Positions 1 through 8,084 of a DNA stretch of 23,652 nt are shown piece by piece. The translations under genes and the position numbers were made by a program. How positions within the stretch are numbered: position 1 is the stretch's first letter; every line of letters starts with the position of its first letter. The DNA is taken from positions 1 through 23,652 of the forward strand of contig JAIORT010000944.1 in NCBI GenBank assembly GCA_021107975.1, given 5' to 3'. The stretch is from Bacteroidales bacterium (GTDB lineage Bacteria > Bacteroidota > Bacteroidia > Bacteroidales > JAADJA01). The notes below the pieces were generated by a model. It made no database searches. It was not told the DNA's origin and saw nothing but the letters and a program-made list of their open reading frames with translations.

Positions 1-1453
1 CATTATATCGAAGCATTTCTAAAGCCTTTGAAGCAAGTTCCCTGTTTTTCGACTCCAATTGTTCCTGCAATATCAGGTTTTTCTTTTCAATAATCTCATT
101 TTCCTGGGCATGAATTATAATTTCCTGCTCCATTAGTTTCTTTTGTCGGTTTAATGCTGTTGATTTAAACCTGAACAGGAAAATCAGAAGAACAATAACT
201 CCGACCAAAGCAGTGATCAGAGTAGTTAATAAAATATTATTTTTATGTTGAATCTTGCTTTTGGCTTTAAGCAACTTTATTTCATTGTCCTTTCGTTCCG
301 ATTGAAACCTCGTTTCAAACTCGGTCAGCAATCGCTCTTTATCGGCAGTGAATAAGCTGTCCTGCAAAGTTTTATGTTTTAACAAATATTCATGAGATTT
401 TTTGTAATTTTTATTATGAAAGGATATGTCGGACAATATTTTGAACCCGTGGCTAATTAAGTTCGGGTTGTCAATTTTTTTTGCCATTGACAATGCGCTT
501 TCAGCAAGATTAAAGGCATCGGGTTTGTCCTGCCTGTTTCGGGCAACTGCCAATCTTAGGTTTGTAATAATAATACCGGTTTTTTCCTCAAGCATGATAA
601 AGTTATCAAGTGCAATTTGTAAGGATTCTTCTGCTTGTGCATACTTGCCCATTTTAATAAGTATTCCGCCTATGTTGTATTCTGAACCCGCGATTGCCCT
701 GTTAATTTTCATGTTGTAACGAATTTTTAAAGCATGGTTATAGTATATTAAAGAAGAATCAAGCTTTCCCAATTCTTCGTACGATCTGCCAATGCAGGTT
801 AAGGTGTTTGAGATTCCCAGTTGGTCATCAATAGCCTTTTTTATGGAGAGTGTTTCCCTGAAATAATCCAAAGCTTTTTCCGGTTCTTTCCTGTTGAGAA
901 GCACCATTCCCATGCTGCTGTAGTATGATGACATGAATTTCAGGTTACCTGTTTTTTTAGTAAGCTGAATGGCGGCTTTGTACATTTCCATAGCATGAAT
1001 GTAATCACCCCGGATGCTGCTAATTTCTCCTTTCGCAAAATAGAGAAAAGCCAGTACATCCAATTCATTTGTGGTTTCCAGTATTTCTTTAGCCTTGTCA
1101 AGGTATTTCATCGAAAGGGGATAGTCGTCTTTGTAATAATACACTCGACCTTGCCATAGAAGGCTTTTTCCGATACCCAGAATATATTTTTGAGAAGTTG
1201 AAATGGAAAATGCTTCCTGAAGATACATCAAAGCTCTATCATTATCTATGCTACAATAATGTTCACCTATTTTTAAGAGAATATTTACTTTGACAGTATC
1301 ATCGGGCAGGTTTAACAGCTTGCTTTCAAGTAGTTGAATTTTATCTTCCGCAAATATATTTTGAATACTTAACAGGACAAAGAGAACAATTAATAAATAC
1401 TCTTTGGGAAAATAAGAGATTGATTCTTTAAATGAGTTTGGTTTTTTGTTCAT
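1..1453 (-). CDS. TPR-repeat transmembrane regulator, C-terminus outside window
   Basis: Reading from the ATG at 1453 the frame stays open to the window edge, giving 484 residues. Residues 1-37 form a signal peptide (hydrophobic stretch, likely cut after IFA). Residues of about 50-390 are helical tetratricopeptide repeats with typical A-x-x-Y/F spacing. A single membrane segment lies at about 404-426 (VGVIVLLIFLF), followed by a charged coiled coil ending in KNRELASKALEMLRYN. That ending resembles Bacteroidota proteins in which periplasmic TPRs are joined through one membrane helix to a cytoplasmic coiled coil and a LuxR-like DNA-binding domain; a histidine-kinase end is the alternative. The output domain is not visible, so the role (sensing an envelope or peptide signal and controlling transcription) is inferred. 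It is transcribed like the nrf operon but has its own promoter-like box at 1486-1493. Confidence 0.85.
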   Translation of the reverse strand, partial: MNKKPNSFKESISYFPKEYLLIVLFVLLSIQNIFAEDKIQLLESKLLNLPDDTVKVNILLKIGEHYCSIDNDRALMYLQEAFSISTSQKYILGIGKSLLWQGRVYYYKDDYPLSMKYLDKAKEILETTNELDVLAFLYFAKGEISSIRGDYIHAMEMYKAAIQLTKKTGNLKFMSSYYSSMGMVLLNRKEPEKALDYFRETLSIKKAIDDQLGISNTLTCIGRSYEELGKLDSSLIYYNHALKIRYNMKINRAIAGSEYNIGGILIKMGKYAQAEESLQIALDNFIMLEEKTGIIITNLRLAVARNRQDKPDAFNLAESALSMAKKIDNPNLISHGFKILSDISFHNKNYKKSHEYLLKHKTLQDSLFTADKERLLTEFETRFQSERKDNEIKLLKAKSKIQHKNNILLTTLITALVGVIVLLIFLFRFKSTALNRQKKLMEQEIIIHAQENEIIEKKNLILQEQLESKNRELASKALEMLRYN

Positions 1454-1485
1454 TACTATAACAAAGAAAGAAATTTGAAAAACAA

Positions 1486-1493
1486 CAAATCTA
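1486..1493 (-). promoter_or_regulatory. Bacteroidota -7 box for the TPR regulator
   Basis: On the minus strand this reads TAGATTTG, a full match to the Bacteroidota -7 consensus TAnnTTTG. It is about 33 bases before the ATG at 1453. The -33 element is not obvious, so the call rests on one box and its position. Confidence 0.5.
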
Positions 1494-1512
1494 TTAAAAT
1501 AATAAATCTAAA

Positions 1513-1540
1513 TTACAGAACCGTAAAAATAAGTCTGTAA
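1513..1540. promoter_or_regulatory. Inverted repeat between ccsA and the TPR gene
   Basis: TTACAGA at 1513-1519 and TCTGTAA at 1534-1540 are perfect 7-bp arms around a 14-base loop. The dyad lies 25 bases past the ccsA stop and upstream of the TPR promoter box. On the minus strand it is followed by a T-rich stretch, so it could be a weak terminator for the nrf operon or an operator for the TPR gene. The sequence does not decide between these. Confidence 0.35.
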
Positions 1541-1564
1541 ACAACAAAGGATTAAACACTAATA

Positions 1565-2386
1565 TTAGTCGGAATATGTATGAACAGAATTTCCACTTAC
1601 AGCAAGATAATTAATTCCTACCCAACAAATCAATAATACAATAAATGATAGAGCAAGAATCCAGAGGGCGGTAATTATTTTCTGTTTGTGTTTATATCTA
1701 TAATGTATGTACAGCAGGTAACATAACCAGGTAAGTAAAGCCCAGGTTTCTTTAGGATCCCAGGTCCAATAATGACCCCAGGCTTCTTTTGCCCATAAAG
1801 CACCAAACAATAAGCCTAAGGTAAGTAGTGAGAATCCCATATAAACAAGATTATCTGCCTTATTAAGAAGTTCAGGTTTAAAAGTCTTGAATTTGATTAA
1901 ATAAAGCCCCCAGGCTGAAACAGCAGACGAAACACCTAATAATGCATACGAAAGCATATAAACTATAACATGAGGAACAAACCATGGACTTTGTAAAGCA
2001 GGCATGAGAGTTTTGTCAAAATTTTCAGGGTTAGAAATATTGATTGCTAAAAATAATATTGCCAGCCCCAGACTATAGAATAAAAACCATTTATATTGCC
2101 ACCTGATAAAAGTAAGGATACCTACTATTGGCAGAAACACAGCATACCACAGTCTGGTTTCTCCAAGTGTACGCAGTGGAGGTCTTTCAATTTCTATCCA
2201 TAAAATAATTACGAAAACAATAATAACCAATGTGCCAATAATGGTAAATAAATTACCAATTAATCTGCCATTTTTTATTTTTTGATCGCATAAAATAAAA
2301 AGCGATCCAATTATCCATAAAACAATAGTTATAAAAGCAGTATTATTAAAGTTAAGATACATAAATTTATTTATAAGTTCTATCAC
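1565..2386 (-). CDS. ccsA: Cytochrome c biogenesis protein CcsA (System II haem handling)
   Basis: Multi-spanning membrane protein of about eight helices. It carries the tryptophan-rich haem-handling (WWD) motif at residues 203-216 (WGHYWTWDPKETWA), flanked by conserved histidines at about 139 (FVPHV) and 269 (SVHTY) that ligate haem in this family. With CcsB it brings haem to the outer face of the membrane and attaches it to CxxCH motifs. It follows ccsB by about 70 bases in the nrf operon, so it probably matures NrfH and NrfA, including the unusual CxxCK site. The longest frame starts with GTG at 2386; an ATG eight codons later (2362), preceded by an A-rich stretch, is an equally good start. 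The length (273) fits a free-standing CcsA rather than the fused NrfI/CcsBA form. Confidence 0.92.
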   Translation of the reverse strand: MIELINKFMYLNFNNTAFITIVLWIIGSLFILCDQKIKNGRLIGNLFTIIGTLVIIVFVIILWIEIERPPLRTLGETRLWYAVFLPIVGILTFIRWQYKWFLFYSLGLAILFLAINISNPENFDKTLMPALQSPWFVPHVIVYMLSYALLGVSSAVSAWGLYLIKFKTFKPELLNKADNLVYMGFSLLTLGLLFGALWAKEAWGHYWTWDPKETWALLTWLCYLLYIHYRYKHKQKIITALWILALSFIVLLICWVGINYLAVSGNSVHTYSD

Positions 2387-2458
2387 TTCCGAAACTTCGG
2401 GATAATGGAAGATATTAAAATTTCAATAAAAAGAATTTCCATTAAAATAGCAGTAGAA

Positions 2459-3688
2459 TCATTTTTTATTTCCAATCCAAAACATATAAAGCGCCCCGGC
2501 AATCAACATAAATATCCCAAAATAAACAACAGAAATCCAGGGGTCTTTAACCAATTCTAAGATACTTATATCCGACCATTTACCCATTTTATGATTATAA
2601 TCCAACTGATAAATTTTCCACCCGTCAACAGTAACAGGTTTATTTACCTCAATAGTAGTTTCAAAAGCATCACCTGAAGATGTATAAATTTTAACTTTAG
2701 AAGAATATTTCTTTGGTTCAGGATCAGCCATTACGAGTAACATTCCATCAGATAATTCTAAAAATTTTCCAGGATACCGAAAACTTCCGCAACTTATCCA
2801 ACCTTCATTTACTTTATTAGTTTTTTTATTTTTAGTAATTACATAAGCAGCCGGTGCAGCACCAATATCATATACAGGATGAAATTTGTTACTCATGTAA
2901 ACACCATATTTATAAAATTCTGTTACCTCAACTTCCCGGTCCATAATTTCGCCTTTATTCCCTTTTTTCAGATAAAATAGTTCTTTATTAAGAATACTGC
3001 CTGATTTATCATCAATAATAAAGGCTTTTGGAGGATACTCCTCAATATTAAATTCTTTAAGTTGTATAGCAATACTTAGGTCAGGAATAATTTTTCCATT
3101 TTGATCAACTCCATAAAACACAGCATCTGTTTTGTTTGCCGTAAGGGTTACTCTTTGTAAATCTCCGGCACCAATACTCGCAGAAAACAAGGTTAGCCAT
3201 AGCCCAAAATGATTTAAGAAAAAACCAATATTTTTACCTTTTAAAGGAAAGCTTCTTCTTAAAGTTACCATTCCTAAAATAACCAAGAAATAGATTTGTG
3301 CAAATAAAAATGTATGGCTGGAAACTATATCAGACAATCCAATTTCATGAATAAAACCACTTGCTTTTGGTAATCCCTGAGGAATAAAACCCATTAACAA
3401 CACAAGGAAGGTGTAAAAACAAATTGCACTTATTGCAGCCGGCGTACCGGAAAGCCACTTTACAAATGGTTTCTTCTTAAAAAGAAAATAAAAAAGCAAT
3501 AATAGAATTATTATCGCTATCCCCATATATAAGTTAACCGGCAATTGAATGGCAGATACTGTACTTTTTCCAATATAATTTATTGCAAAACCTAAAATCA
3601 ATAAGGTAATTGCAATAATAAAACTCTCGGCATACCCCCATGGATATTGCCAGATAATCTTTCTATTGTTGCTCATTAAATTAATCAA
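2459..3688 (-). CDS. ccsB: Cytochrome c biogenesis protein CcsB/ResB-like
   Basis: ResB-family protein. It has membrane helices at about residues 20-40, 49-70, 85-105, 128-148 and 157-175 (containing FLNHFGLWL), then a large soluble region of about 200 residues and a last helix near 385-405. This topology is that of CcsB/ResB, the partner of CcsA in System II cytochrome c assembly; the soluble part presents apocytochrome at the membrane surface. Its ATG overlaps the nrfA stop as ATGA (3688-3685), showing translational coupling. An internal ATG at codon 5 is an alternative start. In some epsilonproteobacteria CcsB and CcsA are one protein in the nrf operon; here they are separate genes. Confidence 0.88.
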   Translation of the reverse strand: MINLMSNNRKIIWQYPWGYAESFIIAITLLILGFAINYIGKSTVSAIQLPVNLYMGIAIIILLLLFYFLFKKKPFVKWLSGTPAAISAICFYTFLVLLMGFIPQGLPKASGFIHEIGLSDIVSSHTFLFAQIYFLVILGMVTLRRSFPLKGKNIGFFLNHFGLWLTLFSASIGAGDLQRVTLTANKTDAVFYGVDQNGKIIPDLSIAIQLKEFNIEEYPPKAFIIDDKSGSILNKELFYLKKGNKGEIMDREVEVTEFYKYGVYMSNKFHPVYDIGAAPAAYVITKNKKTNKVNEGWISCGSFRYPGKFLELSDGMLLVMADPEPKKYSSKVKIYTSSGDAFETTIEVNKPVTVDGWKIYQLDYNHKMGKWSDISILELVKDPWISVVYFGIFMLIAGALYMFWIGNKK

Positions 3689-5223
3689 AGACTTTTAACA
3701 CCCCATGAATCTTCTCTTTCTTTAGCCTTTTCCAGCCATTGCGGAACTAAAGTATCTAAGAATTTTTGTTTTTCGCTTTTTAGTTTTTCAGCATCCATGC
3801 CGATAAATTTTTGAGCTTTTGCTTTTGTGGAAATATCCGGATAAGGTATTTCTTTGTTAAAACCAAGTTCAGCTAATAATCTCGCTAATTTAATTCTACC
3901 TTCCTGGGCAATAGTAATACCTGTCGAAATAATTCGTCCTGTTTCTACAGGTGAATGGAATGACCCTCCATGGCTGGCTGCTGCATAATCCCACCTCCAT
4001 TGCGCATGACGAATATCCATTAAAATATCTTTCATCTGCTCGTCAGTAGCTCCTTTATCCCAGGCAAATTTGGCTTCAACATGAGCACGAACTATTAATT
4101 CTTCCAATTTATCTCTGTTTTCAATAATTCTATCTTGTCTTTCATATACATTAGCAATTAATTTCTCAGTTTCTTCGCGGTGACAAACCTGACAAGAATT
4201 AGCCACATTATTGAGAGGGCTTTGAATTTTGTGGTCGGTATATTTTACACCACCTTCACTTTTATAAGGCATGTGACAATCGGCACAGGAAACACCTCTG
4301 TCAGCATGAACACCTGTAAGGTAAATCTCATAGCCCGGATGTTGTGTTTTTAGCATAGGAGCCTTACTTAATTTATGAGTCCAATCTTTAAAGCCTATTT
4401 CATCGTAATAAGCTTCGGCGTCTTCGCAGGTCATACCTTTATCCCATGGAAAAGTCAGATAAGCACTACCTTCAAACATATTTTTATCAAAGTAATATTC
4501 CACGTGGCATTGAGCGCAAACCAACGATCTCATTTCCTGATGAGTTGCTTTGGTGATGTCTTTTCCTTGTCTTTGGAAAGCTTCGATAAGGGCTGGCCTG
4601 GAAATACGAAGACTCATATTTTCGGGATCGTGGCAATCAGCACATCCTATTGGGTTAACAATTTCTTCACCCCATCTTGCCCATTTGCCTCTGTAGAATT
4701 CTGCTAAACCTTCTTTCGCCCCCATTGTATCCATTAAATTATGCATAATTCTGGGTATATCAGGACCTTTACATGTCCAGCAAGTGGGTGGCATGGGCCC
4801 ATCATCTTTTCCTGTTGGTCCACCGGTTCTTAATGTATTGTGAATATCTGTAATTGCATAATAATGTCCTCTGCCCTGGTTATAATCTTTCGAAAAGCCG
4901 TAACCTGCCCATAATACGACCAACCTGGGATCCACTTCCAGCATATCAATCATAGCACCACCATTGTATTTCGATTTAAAAGCAGTATCTTCGGTTTGAT
5001 AATAAGATTGAAATTCTCTTGGGTAATTCTCACCCCAAACTTCATTTCTGGGTTCCCAATCTGAAAGCTCTACTTGTGGCGTATAAACAAATACGGCTTC
5101 AGCTCTTCTTTCCATTATTGAAGATGCAAGTAACCCTAAAAGAAATACTATTACCATAGTAACTAAAAATAACACCCAGTTTATCCAGGGCTTACGTTTC
5201 ACTTGTTCGTTATTAGTTTTCAT
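3685..5223 (-). CDS. nrfA: Cytochrome c nitrite reductase, catalytic subunit
   Basis: Pentahaem ammonia-forming nitrite reductase (nitrite + 6 electrons to ammonium, EC 1.7.2.2), acting outside the cytoplasmic membrane. An N-terminal helix (about 13-34) is an anchor or uncleaved signal. The catalytic haem site is CWTCK (148-152), with the lysine typical of NrfA. Four CxxCH sites follow at 194-198, 236-240, 313-317 and 344-348. By family knowledge the active-site and calcium residues match Arg132, Glu242-Tyr243 (VEYYF), Lys292, Gln294 and His295 (KTQHP); all are present. The length of 512 is normal. It lies 17 bases after nrfH and overlaps ccsB by four bases. No damage is seen, so it should be functional. 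Confidence 0.98.
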   Translation of the reverse strand: MKTNNEQVKRKPWINWVLFLVTMVIVFLLGLLASSIMERRAEAVFVYTPQVELSDWEPRNEVWGENYPREFQSYYQTEDTAFKSKYNGGAMIDMLEVDPRLVVLWAGYGFSKDYNQGRGHYYAITDIHNTLRTGGPTGKDDGPMPPTCWTCKGPDIPRIMHNLMDTMGAKEGLAEFYRGKWARWGEEIVNPIGCADCHDPENMSLRISRPALIEAFQRQGKDITKATHQEMRSLVCAQCHVEYYFDKNMFEGSAYLTFPWDKGMTCEDAEAYYDEIGFKDWTHKLSKAPMLKTQHPGYEIYLTGVHADRGVSCADCHMPYKSEGGVKYTDHKIQSPLNNVANSCQVCHREETEKLIANVYERQDRIIENRDKLEELIVRAHVEAKFAWDKGATDEQMKDILMDIRHAQWRWDYAAASHGGSFHSPVETGRIISTGITIAQEGRIKLARLLAELGFNKEIPYPDISTKAKAQKFIGMDAEKLKSEKQKFLDTLVPQWLEKAKEREDSWGVKSL

Positions 5224-5240
5224 AATTCAATATTTGATTT

Positions 5241-5828
5241 TTATTTTTTAACTAATTCTTTTAACCACTCCGGTACCGGGCTTTCCGGTACAGGAACCTT
5301 TGCATTTGGCACACTGGATAAACTACTAACCCTACCATGAGGGATTTCTCTATGACATTCCCAGCATTTTCTATCTGTATTATGAACCTGATAGTTGCCT
5401 TTTGTTTGTGAAATTAATTTAGATTGTTCGAATAGATTTGTATGACATCTGATACAATTTTCTTTTACTACTTCTTTACCTTCCTTACCAATAAATATCA
5501 CTTGTCTTTCGGCTCTCATAGTAAATAATGTAGCATGATTCAACCCATCCTTTGCTTTAAAATAGTATTTATTAAAAATATTATCATGCGGTACATGACA
5601 ATCGTTACAATTAGCAACCTCTCTGTGTGAACCATGATTCCATGTAGCATATTGGGGTGCCATGATGTGACAATTTACGCAAGTCTTCGGGTCTTCAGAC
5701 AGATACGACCATGCTTTTGATAAATAAACAGAATAGGCTCCTAAGCCTGTGAATATTCCCAGTATAAGAATTACAGGTACTCTCCAATTCCCCGGTGGTG
5801 TTAACCCTTTTGTAATTTTTTTAATCAT
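5241..5828 (-). CDS. nrfH: Cytochrome c nitrite reductase small subunit (NapC/NirT family)
   Basis: Membrane-anchored tetrahaem cytochrome that takes electrons from menaquinol and passes them to NrfA. One N-terminal helix (about residues 17-37) is followed by four CxxCH sites at 50-54 (CVNCH), 74-78 (CNDCH), 125-129 (CIRCH) and 155-159 (CWECH). The first is followed by I-M, and a methionine close to this site ligates haem 1 in NrfH. The length of 195 is slightly above the usual 150-180. It is the first gene of the nrfHA-ccsBA operon, with ATG at 5828 and an AT-only palindrome about 40 bases upstream. Confidence 0.97.
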   Translation of the reverse strand: MIKKITKGLTPPGNWRVPVILILGIFTGLGAYSVYLSKAWSYLSEDPKTCVNCHIMAPQYATWNHGSHREVANCNDCHVPHDNIFNKYYFKAKDGLNHATLFTMRAERQVIFIGKEGKEVVKENCIRCHTNLFEQSKLISQTKGNYQVHNTDRKCWECHREIPHGRVSSLSSVPNAKVPVPESPVPEWLKELVKK

Positions 5829-5865
5829 AAAACCTGAAGTGCAATAATTTGGTTACAATAATATG

Positions 5866-5882
5866 TTATATTTTAAATATAA
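5866..5882. promoter_or_regulatory. 17-bp AT-only palindrome upstream of nrfH
   Basis: TTATATTT-T-AAATATAA is a perfect inverted repeat with 8-bp arms, centred 46 bases before the nrfH ATG. An imperfect -7-like box (TATTATTG, minus strand, 5856-5863) lies just downstream. It could be a regulator site for the nrf operon, but the region is so AT-rich that chance is possible. It differs from the TGTAAC-N4-GTTACA sites elsewhere in the window; only a lone GTTACA half occurs here (5852-5857). Confidence 0.3.
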
Positions 5883-5944
5883 TATATGTTTTTTTGCTTT
5901 TTTTCGAGAACTTATGGTAATTTATAATCGGTCAAAATAATAAA

Positions 5945-6379
5945 TTAATTTAAAAATATAATTCTTGTAACAAGTTCTTTATAGTAAATAAAACTTGATG
6001 TAAACAGAGCTACACCTATTGTAATATACATAGGGCAAAGAATATAATCAGGAACCAAACCCGATTTTCGCATTGTTATTCCAAGACCAATCATAAAGGC
6101 AATTAAAATATAACTTTTCAGCGATTGAAAATATAATATATTTGACCTTTCCGGTAAGTTTTTAATTCTGATAATATTTTTTTTAACAAGTTTGTTAAAT
6201 AAGAATATTGCCATTGATAAACCAAGTAAAACTCCTATTATTATTATATTAATCTTAACCTCATTACTAAAATAAACAAGCCATTTTGATGCTACATAGT
6301 TCATGTCTAAACCAAAAAAACTCCACAAAAAAGCAGAAAGTGCTACATGTACTGTATGACTTACCTTAAAAAAATTCAT
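5945..6379 (-). CDS. Small integral membrane protein of unknown function
   Basis: 144 residues with about three to four hydrophobic helices (roughly residues 8-32, 42-64, 88-106 and 112-132) and short basic loops such as KLVKKNIIRIKN. Two histidines sit near the N-terminus (SHTVHVAL). I do not recognise the family. It lies 38 bases after the AAA/DUF4143 gene and 116 bases before nrfH on the same strand, so it could be co-transcribed with either. Position next to nrfH makes a role at the membrane in nitrite respiration conceivable, but nothing in the protein shows this. Start ATG at 6379 gives the longest frame. Confidence 0.65.
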   Translation of the reverse strand: MNFFKVSHTVHVALSAFLWSFFGLDMNYVASKWLVYFSNEVKINIIIIGVLLGLSMAIFLFNKLVKKNIIRIKNLPERSNILYFQSLKSYILIAFMIGLGITMRKSGLVPDYILCPMYITIGVALFTSSFIYYKELVTRIIFLN

Positions 6380-6417
6380 ATAAAATTTAACATATCTAAA
6401 ATTATCTGTTTCGTAAG

Positions 6418-7794
6418 TTATTCTGAATTTTGAGATGAATCAATAATTTTTGGTAACACAAAGCACATATATAATGGCAACGAAATCAAATTGTAATTAA
6501 GATTTTCTGTTGAATTACCTATTCTTACTTTCGTTGAAAGTTTTCCAAAATTAGGCATATCAAGATTAAAACGAATACCGGTTTTCAATTTTTTCTCCAA
6601 TAAATAAACATGTAATGATTTCAATGAACCGGTTTTCCCTGCTTTTACTTCAACAGGGAAAATTTTATTGTTTTGCTGAAAAAGATAGTCAACTTCTGCA
6701 TTGGCGTTTTTCTTTTCTCTCATCCAATAATAAAGCCTTGAATCTATGTAGGGCTTTTCAAGAGTTAACAACTCCTGTCCAACAAACTGTTCAGCCAAAG
6801 CGCCTTCATTTATTGTTATAAGTTCCCGGATGTTTACCAACTGAATATTTCCAATACTATTAACTAATCCAATATCGAAAAACAAAGGTTTGAAAATATC
6901 ATCTTTAAGATTATTAGATATCGGTACTCCTCCTGCGTTTGAAAAGCTAACAAGATAAATAATCCGCGACAATTCAAGTTTGCGAAATGCCTCTTTTAAA
7001 TTAACTGAACGAATATCTTTATTGATATTGGAATACTTCACTTTTTTACCTACATTTTTTGCGCTATACAGCATAACTAATTCCAAAAATTCCTGTTGTT
7101 TACGTGTTCCATATTTTGCAAAATCATATTTTAATGATGTGATAATATTATTATGGACACGTGATGTTTCAACAAGTTTCTTGTCAGATATATAAAGCTC
7201 CACCGCTTCCGGCATTCCCCCGACAAAAAAATATATACGCAAGTATTCAAGTAATTTTCGATGCACTAATTCACTAAAATCATCTCCGGGCTTATATGTT
7301 TCAAGATAACTGATTAGTTTTTGCTCTCCTGAAACTATTAAAAATTCCTTAAAACTTAATGGATACATATAAAGAAATTCAATTCTACCAACCGGCATAG
7401 AATATTTCATTTCGCTTAATGTATTATCAAGAAGTGACCCGGCAGCAATAACATGTAATTCCGGCATTTCCTCATAAAAATAGCGCAGCAAGGCAATTGC
7501 CTCCGGACAGGATTGTATTTCATCAATGAATAACAAGGTTTTCCCCGGAACTATTTCCGCATCAAAATAAAGACTTAACTCCGTAATCAAAGACCCAATT
7601 TTCTTTTTTGAAAAGACAGAGCAAAGTTCCTTCTGAGATTCAAGATTAATTTTCAGAATATTCGAAAAATGTTTCCTGGCAAAATGCTCAATTGTATAAG
7701 TCTTTCCAACCTGTCTTGCACCTCGAATAAGTAATGGTTTTCTTGTTTTGCGACTTTTCCAGTCAACAAGCGTATGTGTTATTTCTCTTTCCAT
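6418..7794 (-). CDS. AAA-type ATPase with DUF4143 C-terminal domain (copy 1)
   Basis: 458 residues. The N-terminal ATPase domain has Walker A GARQVGKT at 25-32, Walker B LLFIDEIQ ending at 94, and a sensor-like AAGSLL at 117-122. A winged-helix-like middle follows. The C-terminal DUF4143 domain has a PD-(D/E)XK-like signature: E367-V-D369, then E382-V-K384 (VEVKAGKTG). Such proteins are abundant in Bacteroidota, often in many copies, and their biological role is unsettled. Paralogous to the gene at 15481-16830, with the same motif order but clearly diverged. Preceded by a short array of 32-33-bp direct repeats (7819-7907). No signal peptide, so cytoplasmic. Confidence 0.9.
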   Translation of the reverse strand: MEREITHTLVDWKSRKTRKPLLIRGARQVGKTYTIEHFARKHFSNILKINLESQKELCSVFSKKKIGSLITELSLYFDAEIVPGKTLLFIDEIQSCPEAIALLRYFYEEMPELHVIAAGSLLDNTLSEMKYSMPVGRIEFLYMYPLSFKEFLIVSGEQKLISYLETYKPGDDFSELVHRKLLEYLRIYFFVGGMPEAVELYISDKKLVETSRVHNNIITSLKYDFAKYGTRKQQEFLELVMLYSAKNVGKKVKYSNINKDIRSVNLKEAFRKLELSRIIYLVSFSNAGGVPISNNLKDDIFKPLFFDIGLVNSIGNIQLVNIRELITINEGALAEQFVGQELLTLEKPYIDSRLYYWMREKKNANAEVDYLFQQNNKIFPVEVKAGKTGSLKSLHVYLLEKKLKTGIRFNLDMPNFGKLSTKVRIGNSTENLNYNLISLPLYMCFVLPKIIDSSQNSE

Positions 7795-7818
7795 CTTGAA
7801 TTATTTCTGTTTTTCTAA

Positions 7819-7907
7819 CTAAAACACAATTGAATTTCGACGAAAATATGTTAAAAGACTATTGTGTTTTGACACATAATATGCTAAAAGACTATTGTGT
7901 TTCGACA
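7819..7907. repeat. Three 32-33-bp direct repeats upstream of AAA/DUF4143 copy 1
   Basis: Two near-identical copies at 7845-7874 and 7878-7907 share TAAAAGACTATTGTGTTT followed by Y-GACA. Over these 30 bases they differ at two positions. A degenerate third copy lies at 7819-7842 (TAAAACACAATTGAATTT, then CGAC). The spacing of the common TAAAA is 32 and 33 bp, about three helical turns. The array starts 25 bases before the ATG of the ATPase. The rest of the 290-base gap (7908-8084) shows no convincing gene, only a short coding-like tail on the minus strand. Confidence 0.8.
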
Positions 7908-8084
7908 AAAATACAAATAAAACGGAAGAATCAAATATTTTCTATCTTTTTTAAGTATAATTAATACTTATTGGTATCATTATGAATGGCATATCCAATT
8001 GCCCATTCAAAAATATCTGCTACACCCTGATGTGCTTTTATAATCGAATAACTTATAACAAATAACGTATAACATTTAACATTT

